From Dipetalonema caudispina (Eukaryota > Nematoda > Chromadorea > Rhabditida > Onchocercidae): a DNA stretch of 64,000 nucleotides. Where the stretch lies: contig JABVXV010000020.1 in the NCBI GenBank assembly GCA_013365325.1, positions 1 through 64,000 of the forward strand. The letters are read 5' to 3'. Below the pieces are notes generated by a model that worked only from the letters and a program-made list of their open reading frames with translations, had not been told where the DNA came from and did not search any database. A program made the position numbers and the translations under genes. Positions 36,901 to 50,057 of the stretch are shown in pieces (position 1 is the stretch's first letter; each line of letters starts with the position of its first letter).

Positions 36901-39900
36901 ATCAAAATTCAATACTAAGAAATATTTTGAAGAATGTTGCTAGTCGACATACTTCTAAATTGCAATATCAAATTGTACTTTAAAAAAAAGTCTTATTAGT
37001 ATGCAAAGTTGGGTGAAAATAGTTGTTTTTCAATGTGAAATTTCTACAATTTCGTTTATTTTAGTTAACGAATAATTTATTAGTATTAATTAGACTATCA
37101 TCTTTAAATATTCATTTTACAGACAGAAGAAAGCATCAATTTCTCTATGATCATCCCGATAATATAACCCCTCTTAAGTGAATAAACATGTAGAAGCTTA
37201 CTTCAGGTTTTGCATAGATTCTATATTTAATTTAGTAATTTAATGTTTGCTAGAAGAAAATCTAAGATTAATTCAAAAGACAAAATAAAAAACAAACATA
37301 ACAGAAGTTATTCAAAAAGTATAACGTTTGATTGTTCACAATATTTTACAATATTATGATCAGTGCAGAGGAATAAATTGGAGCGCTAAAAAACTTCAAT
37401 TCTGATATCTATGATTTGAAATTATTAAACTTCACAAGCCATCGCTTGGCTCTAAATTATTATATCAAATATAGTGCTTAAACCAAATAATTTTAAACTT
37501 AGCAATACATACTTGATACTGCAAAAGTGTCATATCTTCGAATTTCGCCAAATTCAAACATTTGCGGTTCTCCAGTGGTCATAAATTTACTTAACCCTTC
37601 AGGAGGTTTAATCTCTGCTTCACGAGTTATATCGATTCGACGGGGTCCAATCAGTATCTCTTCGGTGTATTGTATTGGTATATCATAATTATTTGGTTTA
37701 ATTATTTGTTCTTCAACTCTATTTTGCAAACGTTGAGTTGCTTTGGGTTCATTGCCACTGGACAATGTGATTATCAGCTTTTCGATCAGTCGAATATTGC
37801 CGTTGATGGATCGTCGTTCACTGCATATCGAAGTGACATTTAACATTGATTGTGGTCTCAATGCTACATTACTAAAACAAGATCATATTTCTATTTTTGA
37901 ATATTTCAACAAAATTGTAAATTGTCAGTGACATATTATTTCTCAATAAATTATTTGAAAAATAAAACATTGAAATCAATGATTTATTTGTCTTGTATTA
38001 ATGATAAATGTATTTAATGAAGAGAAAAAGAAAATAATATAGAAGTAACAAATCTCAGAAGGCATATTAATAATTAACTGAATGAAGATCATCACAATTA
38101 CAACAGATGATTCTTGAATATACTTTAAAATTTTTAACAATAGGAATACTATGTAGCAACATTACTCAAAATTCATTCAAATTCTAATATTTTTGAGCTA
38201 CTTCAAAGATACTTTGAACTAATTCATTAAAGCCAAATCCATTTGTCAGTTTTGCATAAGGCCAAGATAAGTATTAATCTCAAGCATTTTCAAAACTTTA
38301 TTTTTGGGATCAGAAGGATTGGTTCACCACTATTATATTAAACAAGTTGACGAAATTTTCAAAATTGCTGAAATTGATTTGCTAACCCATAAACTTCACG
38401 TTGCGCCGAATTAGTCACTTCTGCTGGGCATAAATTATTATAAGTATGACGATCATTCGTTGCAACTTCATTCCCATCTTGCAAATCACAGAATAATGTT
38501 GATCGCCTTATTTTAATAATATTATTTTTGACAAATATGTCTTCTTTCAAATTTAATGGCCTTTTATCCCGTTCTCTCTCGTCCGTCTCACGATTCATTA
38601 TCGGTGCACCCTAAAATTTCGGCAGTGTATGTCAGATTTCAATTTGAAAGTATAGCATAAGCAATGGCTTAATTGTTGTCGGATGCCAAAATCGAACGTA
38701 CAAATCAATCGAATTTCAATATTGCTATACAACGATCCACTCTTCTACTGTTAACAAACATTTAAGAAACAGTAATATTGTTTGAAGTGCTAAATGTTAC
38801 TTCACAATTCATTATGCTGTGATGAACACTTTTTTTACATCTATGAAATACTGCAGAAGAACTATATCTAATTAAATTTGACCAATATCATCAATAAATC
38901 AATATTCTATTCTTCAGCATGAACTACTGATAAGATTCATATACTGTATAATACAGTATCTACTTTCAATTCTGGTTCAACCCTACGGTATACTTTTTTC
39001 TAATAAATATGAATTAAGCACTCACTGTAAGCATTCCGTCAAGTTGCTCAATATCGCAATTCCCCATCTCATTGGTAGAAAAGATGTAAATTGCCGAATA
39101 TAGCCATGATTGATGTACGGTCGATGTGACATGAATACGTTGCTCTGTGATCACCTGTATTATTCGAATATTTATGAAATGTTTTTATTCGATGGATAAT
39201 GCTTCAATTTTATCTCCTGCTAAACTGGATCATTATAGCAGAAACAGGAATGAAGCAAGTGGTCAACCGGATGAATGGAGGAAGGGCTTCAAGTAAATAA
39301 TACGAGTGTTACTTTTCTTGATAGGTAACCAAAATCGCATTATCGTTAGTCTTATCAGCAAGAGCATCAATATACAATGCGGATTGATAAAGAACAAACC
39401 GAAATTGGAAGTTGTAAGAAGCATCGTATTGTTTCATTTGATGTAAACGCTACAAAAATATATCGTCTGCGATAACCATTTCAATTTTTTGTTGAAGAGT
39501 TAGTTACTGATGAGGAGACAATTTTAATGAATAATGTACGATATTGCGCATTATTCCTTTAAATGCTTCCAGTTTTATGATTGTATATTTTTTGAATGAA
39601 ATTGCAACAATAATCTGATGTACCTACCGGTTGTCAGTCTAGCACTCTGCTCCATCCGAGATTTCTTTTTATCAGGAATACCTAACGGCGAAATCTCCGT
39701 TTCAGAATTGATTTCAGTTCCCACAGTTATTTCTCTCTACAATATCAATTATGGATTGTACAATGTAAAAGATACAGAATGTATCGTAAGTTTACAAATA
39801 TATTAGATGTATTATGTGATATGTATCATAGACTAAATTATAGAATTTACAAACTTCGAAGTTCATAGATAGAATGATTTATAGTTTAGATCTAGATAGT

Positions 39901-42900
39901 ACGCAGATTAAAAAGTTTAAACTTACATTCGTTGAAATCAGAGATGGGTAATCTCGTATCACATCAGTACCGTCGTATAAAGGCGTACTTACTCTTCTTC
40001 TCGGTAGCAATTGATGTCGTGATTTATTTCTTTTAACTAAAAATTATTCAAAAGTTAATTTGAAATCAAGGTAATACAAGTAGTAGTGGTAAGGTTCATT
40101 TCACATAGTAACTATAGTTTGATATCAATTATTTACTAACAAAATTACTCTTAAGTGAAGTCTATGCTTCATCATTGTCCGAAAGTTTCACCGGAAGATT
40201 AGGCCTAATTGACTTATAGCACAGTGAAAGAAAATGATGTTAGCCTTTTTGTTATTTTATTTTCAAAGCTACTTTGGCTTCTTTCTGCATGGCCAATTCT
40301 TCTATTATTATTTATTCGGCATTTTGTTCATTTCTAATCGTCCTGATTTACTGAAAGCTGAACTGATATTATGTGCCAAATTTCCGTAATTGAATTGAAT
40401 TATATACTTCGATGATTTCCTGTATTTCGAAATACATCTTCATAATAACCACCAGGTCTACGATTATAACGACACCTTGCTATAAGGTCATCGTATAGAG
40501 AATTTTTATTCTTAGCCTGTAATTTCATGAACTATTAGCCGATGATTTCACTAATTACTTCCTGCTTTTAATTGAAGAGTACAGAATTATTTCAAATTAA
40601 AAGTTCAATTTTAATTTCACTTGCATCAATTTCGTATTGGCGCACAATCATTCTATCGTTTTTTCTTTTTATCCTTCGTCCTCTCTCACTTCGCGAGATC
40701 ATATCTGAATGAATCTCTCTCTCTGACAGTTGAGTACGGCCTCTTGATCTGTATAGAATTATCATTTAACATCTATTTAATTTATTCCCGGAACATGCTC
40801 TGTTCCATTTTTTTCATATATTCCTGTTGCTTACCAATAACTATCCGTTAATAACCGGAAAACAGCAAAATACTCCTTTATGATTATACTTTTCTACTAA
40901 TCCCACTTTTATTTCTTGTAAAGTATTTACCCCATCTTTCAAGTAGTAATTTTACGAAGAGGAAAAATACGGTCTATCCGTTGGTAACTGGAATTTATAG
41001 AAGTTCACCTACTTTCTGATGAACCATAGAATGGTTGTCACTTTTTACATTTTATTCATATCCTAAAAAATCTTACCTATACCTTTGACTAACAGCTAAT
41101 GATGAGGATAAGTTAGAATTTTCAACTTCTTTCACAAAATACTAAACTGAACATAAGCGAAGTGCCTTAGAATCATTTTTCATTTCATTTCGTTGCTGAC
41201 TTTCACTTTTGTTAAAATTTTTCGATATTTAAAAAAAGTCCAGAATTATAATAAGAAAGATAAAGTGATAGCAATTAATTATATATAATTATTCTAACCA
41301 GTTGAATGATAATGAAGTTGAATATCTTAAAGCAATTTTAAAAGTACCTCATATTGGTATCCTTACTTTTAAAGACATTTATTGCAGGAAGAAATATAAT
41401 TAGCCAAGCAGTGCCATTCGTTGTTCTAACTGCATTAAATGCTTTTATGCAAATTTTTTTAACTGTAAGCAACTAAAAATCAGACCAACTAAATGTGAAA
41501 TTTTTCATGAGCTTTCATTTCATTTCTACTTTGTGTTTTTTTTTTTTTTTTTAACTATTATTTTTCATTTCTCATTATCTGCTCTGAATACTTCTCAATC
41601 CTTCTTATTGATCAGTTGCAGTCGATATATTTCATTTTTTCGATTTTGAATATTATAAAACAGCTTCTACAATTTCTTTTCACAATTTTTCTCATAATTT
41701 GATTTTTTCTTCACCCATAATTTTTTCGCACAATTTCACAAAATAATTTGACAAAGTGGCGAGACAATTAAAAGAACGAAACATAATACTTGATTTAATA
41801 TTTTATAATCAAATAAAAGAATTTTGGTGAAGTAGAAATTTCAAATTAAATCATTTATAAACTTTCTATTATTCACTTGCTAAATGCATTGTTGCAAATG
41901 CAATTTAACTGAACATGCTGAAATGAGTCATTTTGATCATTTCATACAAATTAATTGTGAATGGTAATTAATTAAGAAGTTCATAAATGACTAAACCATT
42001 CGGATTCAACGCCTATTTTTTTCTAAATTGTAAATATTATTTTTAGAAAAATTAAGAATTTTATCCCATGAATTTTAAATGGCTTCCAATCATTTGTCTA
42101 AAAAAATTGAATGCATAAGGCACTTGGCTTTTGTTGAAATTAAATATTGCCAATTTCTGGAGAAAACCCAAGCCAGCTGTTTGAGATACGTACTTGGATA
42201 CATTGAAGCTTTTTGAATGACTTGTCCCTAAATCTGTTTTATGCATAGGACATGTTCCTGTCTCATTTTGTTCACCATCAGATGATCGATCAACAAATGT
42301 ATCACCACCAGTTGGTATTGTATTGTATATTGTTGAACCTATTTCTGGTATCTTTGTATTCCGATGATTCCTGAAAAGGATCTCACAAATAATTTCACTC
42401 ATTTCAAGCAATCAAATCTTTCATTTATTCTTAAATAAGTCTCATCGTGTTATGGACTGGATAATTTCTTACTTTATTATTTTGACTTTATCACTTTTCC
42501 ATCAAAAAAAAAGCCTTTAACTTTACATAACCTTCTCCCTACCCTTTTTCTAATTCTATATCAAAATCTCAGTAAAGCAAGACATCAAATTTGCATTTCC
42601 GATTACGTGAAATTAAAGAATTTGGCAATTTCAGTTTGATTTAATATTAAAAACTTTTCAAAAGATACGATTTTGTTGTGTCGAATATATATCTGCCATT
42701 GCTTGAAGGCTCCTGCAAATCCGGTGAGAATAAATTTCGTTTCAGTTTTGTTTCAAAAATTGAAGTACATAATACTTAGAGTAAAAGGAGCGCAGTAAAA
42801 TAAAATAAACTCAGTTTGCAATTGTCAATTTAAAATTCAAATCTGAAGTTTCTTAATGCTGGAAAAATTACCTCAATATTTTTGGCATGATAACTGCTCA

Positions 42901-42916
42901 AATTGTAAAAAGACAT
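33957..42916 (-). CDS. Basic, mostly disordered protein of no recognised family
   Basis: Seventeen minus-strand exons, none with a long open frame on its own: 42872-42916 (start), 42655-42712, 42543-42567 (25-nt micro-exon), 42194-42370, about 40621-40748, 40408-40516, 39927-40036, 39026-39154, 38387-38610, 37513-37871, 36354-36474, 36078-36121, 35676-35734, 35475-35525, 34790-34960, 34494-34623 and 33957-34111 (stop). Every junction is phase-consistent except that between 40621-40748 and 40408-40516. There a weak donor (ATT|GTGCGC near 40,642) or a missed small exon is needed, or two genes meet. The total is roughly 690 residues. The N-terminus is MSFYNLSSYHAKNIE; the middle has a likely folded stretch (QRIHVTSTVHQSWLYSAIYI); the rest is basic and Ser/Thr-rich (KKSRLVRGLRRSSRWTRFAL); the end is PNRCKIC. 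There is no signal peptide, membrane span or known motif. It lies head to head with the MAM gene. Confidence 0.65.
35304..35955. repeat. Imperfect direct repeat (about 70 bp) in two adjacent introns
   Basis: The stretch at 35304-35373 and that at 35885-35955 share long identical blocks (GAAAGATAATAGAGGA, TGCTCAGCAA) with scattered substitutions. The copies lie in the two introns on either side of the exon pair 35475-35525 and 35676-35734 of the minus-strand gene. They may mark an old segmental duplication or a dispersed element. Confidence 0.7.
35747..35840. repeat. Imperfect tandem duplication, period about 49 bp
   Basis: GTAATTTGCATA begins at 35747 and again at 35796, each followed by a similar AT-rich sequence (AACAAAAGTACAATTCAAAT versus TCAAAAGTGTAATTCAAATT). 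It is intronic and shows modest divergence. Confidence 0.7.
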
Positions 42917-43785
42917 TATTACGGAGTGAAACTGGAATGAACCACCCACCACGAAGCAGTTTATATAAAATTAAGATTTTCAATCAATGGTGTGAAAAAA
43001 ACAAACATGCTCATCGGACAAGAACTTGTTCAATTAGTCTTACTGTGAATAAAATTTTTGAAACAATTTTGGAAACATTGGAAAAGAGAGACATTTTGCA
43101 AAAACCGGAACTAGAACTGAAACCTTTGATGCGGTAAATTGTGCTACCAAAAGAATATCTAGGACGAAATATAGGACAAAAGAAGGAAATATTAGATTAT
43201 CACATTCATCACCACAATATTTATCTTCAACAAATTGTCGTGCTATTTGGGTGATGATACGATGTATTTTTATAATATCATCCAAAAAATAACACTTAAT
43301 TGTTCATCTATCATTTCATATGCAACAAAAATGCATAATTTTAAAATTTCAAAATATATTTAAAATCAATAAAGTATAATAAAAGTTGTATATTTTTAAG
43401 CTGCTGAAATGTTTAAAAATCATATCTGATATAGAAAGCTAAATGTTTCATTGAAAGCTTCATTAATAATAATAATGAGGTTATGATAGTGATATTATCT
43501 ATAAATGATACTTTCTCTTCATTTCCTTTCGAAAGTTTCGTCATTGTGATAAATAATCAATCCTGTTGGATACGGAATAGCAAGAACTAGTTCAACGAAT
43601 GCACTGCATCAGTTGTTGCATCAGCTATTAAAGATATCCATGAATACATACATCGACGATAATGACGACAATGGAAGAAGTGCGGATGAAATGGTGACGA
43701 CATGCAGATCTCTTCATTCAGTCCCGGAATTATTGTCAGTAGTGCGGGTGATACGAAATTAAGTCATTCTTTTTATCACATCTTC
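42917..43785. promoter_or_regulatory. Shared upstream region of two divergent genes
   Basis: The minus-strand gene starts at 42916 and the MAM gene at 43786, so about 870 bases must serve both directions. An acceptor-like TTCATTCCAG on the minus strand lies 13 bases before the minus-strand ATG and could be a trans-splice site. Open frames here (42856-43137 plus, 43040-43285 minus) overlap on opposite strands and I do not accept them. Confidence 0.4.
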
Positions 43786-46700
43786 ATGTTCTCACTTCAA
43801 TTGCTTTTCCTCCTATTATTCATCTTTTTACCTTTTCGAGGTAAGCTAATACATTATTAAGTTCAATTAAGAAGGAAATTTTCTTATCCATAAATTACTT
43901 TATTCGTTGATAAGTTGTAATTACTTAACAATGTTGATCAAATAAGTAAACTTGATAACAACTGTTAACTTTTTCGAGTTACGCAGAGAATATTGAGACA
44001 ATTGGATTTCAAGTTTGGTCAGTTTAAAAAAAAATCTTTTGAAAAATTATCACTGTATATCCTATTCTGATAATATTTTAATATAACATCTTATTGTTCA
44101 CAAATATTTAATATTCTGTATTGCTTGAAGAAGCAACTAAAGTTAATTTCATTTGCAGTTCATAGTAGTTCACTTGATTGTAATTTTAATGCGACATTTT
44201 GTTGCTGGAAGAATAAAGGTGACGGTGCACCATGGCAAATATACCGCGGTAAAAGTTATGAGAATAAAAATGGAACTATTTTGCATTCACGACATCATGA
44301 GAATAAACTAAGTAATTTGTTTTTATCACTATTTTTTTTTTTTTTTTTGATTTTTTTCGAAATATATTTTGCATAAATTAGAGTAATTTTATTGTTTGTC
44401 AAAAATAAACTTTGATAGAATGTTATAGGATTGAAAGAAATAATAAATGAATAAAAGTGATTGATAAGTTATAGATTATTGATCTTTCAGTTGTTGTTAT
44501 CACGGCTAAATTAGAGCCAGATAATTTTACATTTAATGAATGAACTTTTTCATGCTATCAAATACGCTTTTATTTTATAAAACTCACAAGTTTTTTTTTT
44601 TTTCGAAAAATACTTCTTCCATTCTTTTGTCTAATTCAAGTCTTTTTATAAATCAATTATTTTATTAAATTAGAAACTAAAAATACTTTTCAAAGCTATC
44701 CAGTTCCTTTGATCAAAGATTTTCATTCTTTTTTCTATTGCTTTATTTTTTACATCCACTATTTCGCTTTGAATTGCTGCAAACCGAAATTTTTTTTTAA
44801 AAATAAGAAAGACATTAATGGTCGCTGAATTTTCAACCCTTTTTAATAACCTAAATATCATTCCTGATATAATATAGTTAACAAGTAAACAACGGACTTG
44901 ATGACTTTAAAAAATTTTTTGGTTTATAATTAAAAAAAAAAAAAAACCTGAAAATAGATGAGCATAGAATGAAAACGCTAAAGAACACAAAAAATGTTGA
45001 TTGATCTTAATTTCAGTTCCATGCAAAATTATACAATAATTGATCCTAAAAATTAAATTAAATTTTTTCAGTTATATTATTGGGAAAGTAAAATTTTTAA
45101 ATATTTTCTTCTGAAAAAACTAAACATTTCCATGGATGATGATGATGATGACGCCATGTTCCATTTTATCCTAATTGTTTTTCATTCTTTCGCTGAATCC
45201 CATCAATTTCAAAAACAATTTAAAACCAAAATTACAATTTGTACAAATTAAGAGCAGTTGTAGAGTTAAGAGAGAAAATCAATTATTGGTATTTCTGTGA
45301 CTGATATTATGCCTGTATTGTTGCTTTAAAATATTATCGGATCGTATAGTTAGAATGGTACCAGGAATGTTGTTGATAAAATTTTAGCATTTAAAAATAT
45401 TTCAATTATTTCATATATTATAATTCTTTAAATCGCGCATGAGAAAATAATCCTTCGAAAGTTTAGTAAATTGATTAATTTCCTCAGAAAATGAATCCGA
45501 ATTAATTCATTTAATTAGTGATGATTAAATTATATTTCATAACTTGCAACATTTCAGTGAAGAATTCTACTGGACGAAACCAAATTGCATTGAATGAAAA
45601 ATAAATTTTTCATATTATCAGATTTTTAAACCATACTTTAATTTTTTTTTACCAATACTATCTGGCCTTAATTTTATAATTCTTTTATTTAGTGTGCATC
45701 AAAATGATATAAAATCAAATCAGCTACTACTTAATTTTTCTATTTAATTTAAAATAAAAAAAAAAATTACTTCATTACCTATTTCGATACTTTGCAGACA
45801 AGAAGCTACAGCTTATAAATTTAACATAATACTGATAACTTCTAACAAATTCATACAGTGGACATTTGCATATTTTTTCTCAAATCTTGATGAAGATAAA
45901 CTTTCTTATACAATATATCTAACTGTTACCGTTATAGAAAATATATTTCAGGTCATTTTTTCCTGGCAACATCTGTGACACCTGAACAGCGATTCTCTAG
46001 CGATTGGACATCATGTCCAATATGCTCAAGAACGGGTCTTTTTACAGTTCTTGTAAGGTTTGTTTTGTTAAAATATATATTGATCTTAATCATTTATCTC
46101 AGTTACGATGTGTATCACATTCTACATTTTTCATTAATTTTGAAATTTGAACTTTACCATGAATCATTTTATAAATTTGAACTTTACCATGAATCATTTT
46201 ATAATATTTGCAAGAATTATTGTAATTTATCATCGATATAGACTTTCGAAATTAAACTGTAATTTTAAATCCTAGGATTATCAACTTTCCATTAATCGAG
46301 ATAAAAATTTTGAAAAGATAAATTTTTAGAGCTTATCAAACACCCAGAACAAGAATTAAATTGTGTTGGAAATTTGCTAATGGTGAGAATAGCATTTATC
46401 GATATTGTACATTTCTACGAAATTGGCGATCTGCTGATTATGCCAGCAAGCATTTCACTGTCACTGCAAAAGAACCGATTCAAGTATTATCATCACTTTT
46501 TCTTTCTTTTTGAGAAAAAAAATAAGATTTAGTGAAGAGAAAAGTTTCACGATACATTTGTCTCTTATTATAAATTTAGCTCAAGAATTTAACAAATTTA
46601 TACATCCAAAGCTTGTATCTATTTTAATTTTGAAAAAAAAAAAAAAGAAAAAGTTTTATATCTTTCTAGTTTTATATCAAACTACACAATCATGGACAAT

Positions 46701-48818
46701 CTATAGCGACAGCAGTGATCGATAGTATAAAAGTTGTCACTGAAGAATGTCATTTATCTTTAATACGATCAAAATACAGACCAATGAAATTATATTCAAT
46801 ACAACGAAATGAGGAGAAAGAAGGACTTACAACACAACCTATCATAACTTCTCGACATAATACAATGAGCAAATTATCAACTATCAAGAATTCTACAACT
46901 CTACCTAATTCAAATTCTTCATTTAGTTAGTACAGTCTTAAAAGTTTTAAAGATCAGAAAATATTTAGATGATTAAAACAGATTTCTAAAAAGCACTAAA
47001 ATTTCAGTACTCAGTGATATTTTTGGAGATGAATTTGCACAGTTTTTGGTGGATGATTCGGATGGCTTAATCCTTGAAGAACAAAAAATTAGAAAAGGTG
47101 ATATAAATATCAACAAGTACGTTTCTCATACCTATCTTAAATTAGAATAAAATTGAGAAGAGGAAAGGAAAAAAACGCAATCAAAGGCAAGAGAAAGAAT
47201 CTGTTATAGTGAAATATTTGATGCAAAATTTTTGTTATTGGAATTTTTCAAAAATTTAGTATATTATTTAGAAATCTAACCTCAAAAATTTTAATGAACT
47301 ATCATAAAACTTTCAAGTTTGATATCAATCTCTTGCATAGTATAAATCAAATGGATGCAAAATTGAGTGAAAAAAATTTCAGCTAAGTTTTTGAGATCTT
47401 TATTAAACATTCAAAAAAAAAAAAAAAAAAATGAAAAAGATTTGTCTAGGCAGTTGAATCGAAACAATGCCGAACATGAAGTATTTGTAGTAACAACGCT
47501 TGCTCCAGAATTACCTTTCACTTTTAATCTTTTGGAATGTAACACTGTTGGTGGTTGTTTATTCGATCAATCGATGTGCTCTTATCAAAATTCGCAAATG
47601 TCTCGTGGTTCAATTTTCCAACGAGTTAGGGGTATCTCAATTTAATACTTCGTAAAGTTAAAAATACCGACAAATACCACTTTTGTAACAAAATTTGCCC
47701 TTGACTTTATTTTTAAATTAAAATGTCATAAATCTTCTGTGATTTTAAAATTTTTACTTCCAATTCTCACATATACATGTAATGTTTCTTTCTTTTTTTT
47801 TTTTAATTTCATTTTTTTTCACTTGTAATATTCTAAAATTTCTAGTTCATGGACAAACTTCTAGTATTTTAGTTCATGATCGAAATTTTATGCAAGCACT
47901 TACGAGACCGAATACAATAGCAATATTAGAAACAAATACATCATTCGGAGAAGATCATAAAATTGTATTCGATGTATTGGAATTCACAGAAGGAGAGCGA
48001 TTGTACGGATGCTGTTATAATACAAAAGTGGATGCAGACGGTTCATTTATTGCATTTAACCTTATTGAATATCAGTTTTATTCAATTAGATACATACCAT
48101 AGACAGTTTCGAAGTAACTGATCGTATTCAAGATAGCTAAAGCATGAAAGCACTTGTTTTATCACTTTTCAGACACTGAGAAACCTGAGCATAATCTTCA
48201 GTAAACGAAATATTGTTTCCGAAACTCAAAAATTGAAACTAATTTTTTTAGAAACTCTAACCAATATAAGAATATTACTGGGAAGCAAACGACCATCCGA
48301 ACTATTTTGTCCATTTGCAACAGAAGAGCATTCAACTCCACTAGTTTGGAAAACAGAAAGATTTACCTGTCCTCAAGGTACCGAAAAGGTATCAAAATTT
48401 CAAGTAATTAAAAGAATGGATGGACAGGTCATTGATCAAATCTTACAAAATTTTGTGCTCGATAATGCCTTCATTAGATCAAGATGGTATCTCACAACTT
48501 AAACTACTAATTATCAAGATATTTCTTTTTATGGTACTGATTATGGATTGCAGAACCAATTAAGTGATAAAAATCCTTCACTACAAAAACTAGACTACTA
48601 CTAATCTGAGTGATAATATTAATTATGAAAAGACCGGATAATAGTATAAAGTGGAAGGATATACGATCAGCAAACGTACTCTATTTCAGATCCTATTTAT
48701 GTGTGAAAATAATGGAAAAATAAATGGAGCATGTGCAATGGACAATATCCGAATACACAAGATTTTGGATGTTCTGGAGATGGAACCATGTCAGAAGAAC
48801 ATTATCGCCTTCTCATAA
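43786..48818 (+). CDS. Secreted protein with two MAM domains
   Basis: Ten exons (43786-43840, 44159-44311, 45952-46057, 46330-46483, 46670-46925, 47008-47116, 47450-47631, 47846-48040, 48252-48388, 48690-48818) join in phase to about 491 residues. The start at 43786 gives a clean signal peptide, MFSLQLLFLLLFIFLPFRG; an in-frame ATG at 43702 would add 28 residues in front. MAM domain 1 (about 23-185) shows DCNFNATFCCWKN, HFFLATS, CWKFANG and the closing IDSIKVVTEEC. A Ser/Thr-rich linker follows. MAM domain 2 (about 305-480) shows LLECNTVGGCLFDQSMCSYQ, YGCCYN and CAMDNIRI. MAM domains are extracellular adhesion modules with paired cysteines. There is no membrane span or GPI-type tail, so the product is probably secreted or cuticle-associated. 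The donors at 47632 (GTATCT) and 48041 (GTTCAT) are less certain. Confidence 0.75.
46143..46204. repeat. Perfect 30-bp tandem duplication in an intron
   Basis: AAATTTGAACTTTACCATGA and the next ten bases occur twice back to back, without a mismatch. The repeat lies in intron 3 of the MAM gene, and the lack of divergence implies a recent origin or an assembly slip. Confidence 0.9.
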
Positions 48819-50057
48819 ACCACTTTTCCGGTCAAAGACTTTCTAAGTAATTTGATCTGAAAAAGTACATGGTACATATTTTGACCTGCTACCAGACAGC
48901 TCAGACAGTTCATCCAAAAAACGATCTCAAGTTATTTGCAACGAATTTCTGGGTAGAATTCAGAAATGCGCATTTCAAAAAATCGTTGAATTATCACTTA
49001 TTTAGCTTACCTACCTCATGCTTGGCATGTGATATTATCTTGATGCTGAAACGTTTTTATAACATGAATGAACAAAGATCACTTTTTGTCGAAAAAAGTC
49101 ATATATAGTAAAAGGAGTCTGATGAAACATTTATCTCAAAAATCATTTTTTTTTTTTCTTAATTTTTATTCATTGGGACAAAAAGCAAATCACAGGATAT
49201 ATTGGAAGAGGAGGTATTCTGGTGCAAAAGACCACAAAACATCTGCTTACACATATTTTCCTTAGCAGTTATCAGGCTATGTAACATTTGCAATAAGTTA
49301 CAAAAGCAAGAAAGGTGAGTGAAAATGCATGGATGGCCAAAAAATCACTAATCGTTTTTGAATTTTTGAAGCCACTGATTTTAGTACAAGTTGAAAATTG
49401 ATATAGCAAAAGCTTAATGAAGCAAATATGAGGGCCGCTTTTGCATGGTAATCTCAAATTTCGTCAACGATGTCGACTATGGTTCGATGAAAAATAATTT
49501 TTGCTCATTTTAAATTCATTTCCACCTCATTTTAAATTTTGTTACCCTAAGTATTAAAAATTTTTTGTATGCTCAGAATCACGAGTATGGTTTTACGCAT
49601 GAAAGCCACCCAAAGAAAAATGAAACCCGAAATCGTAAGAAAATTATCTTGAACTGATAACGACTGGGAGGTAGGGAGATAAAAAAAATAAAACAGTAAA
49701 AATAAGATCTAAATCTTACAGAACTACATGACAGTTTTGAAGTAGACATAGACCGAATAAACTAATTCACAGATTGTGAGATTGCAAACAAAGCAGAAAT
49801 CAGTAATAACTGCAATGTCAGACTCAAGAAACCACGTCCAACTAAACTCAAGATCACTTTCCATTTAATTATAGCGTATGAAGCAGAAGTAATCAGTACA
49901 AATACGAGTCCGAAAGACAAAAATAAAAAAAGAACTCCAAATATAATACAGAGGAAATCAAATAACAATGCACCAAATCAGTGAGATGCAAAGAAACAAG
50001 AAAACGAACTAACACCAGGGAACAACAGAGATCAACGATAAATCGCTGTTACCACTT
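48819..50057. other. Convergent spacer between the MAM gene and ASF1
   Basis: The two genes end towards each other. The spacer contains a poly-T run near 49,150 and a hydrophobic minus-strand frame at 49762-49968, discussed as a finding. No other feature can be supported. Confidence 0.5.

Noticed and set aside
42856..43285. Overlapping plus- and minus-strand frames that look moderately coding
   Set aside because: They oppose each other on the two strands, have no phase-consistent partners, and overlap the first exon and leader of the minus-strand gene.
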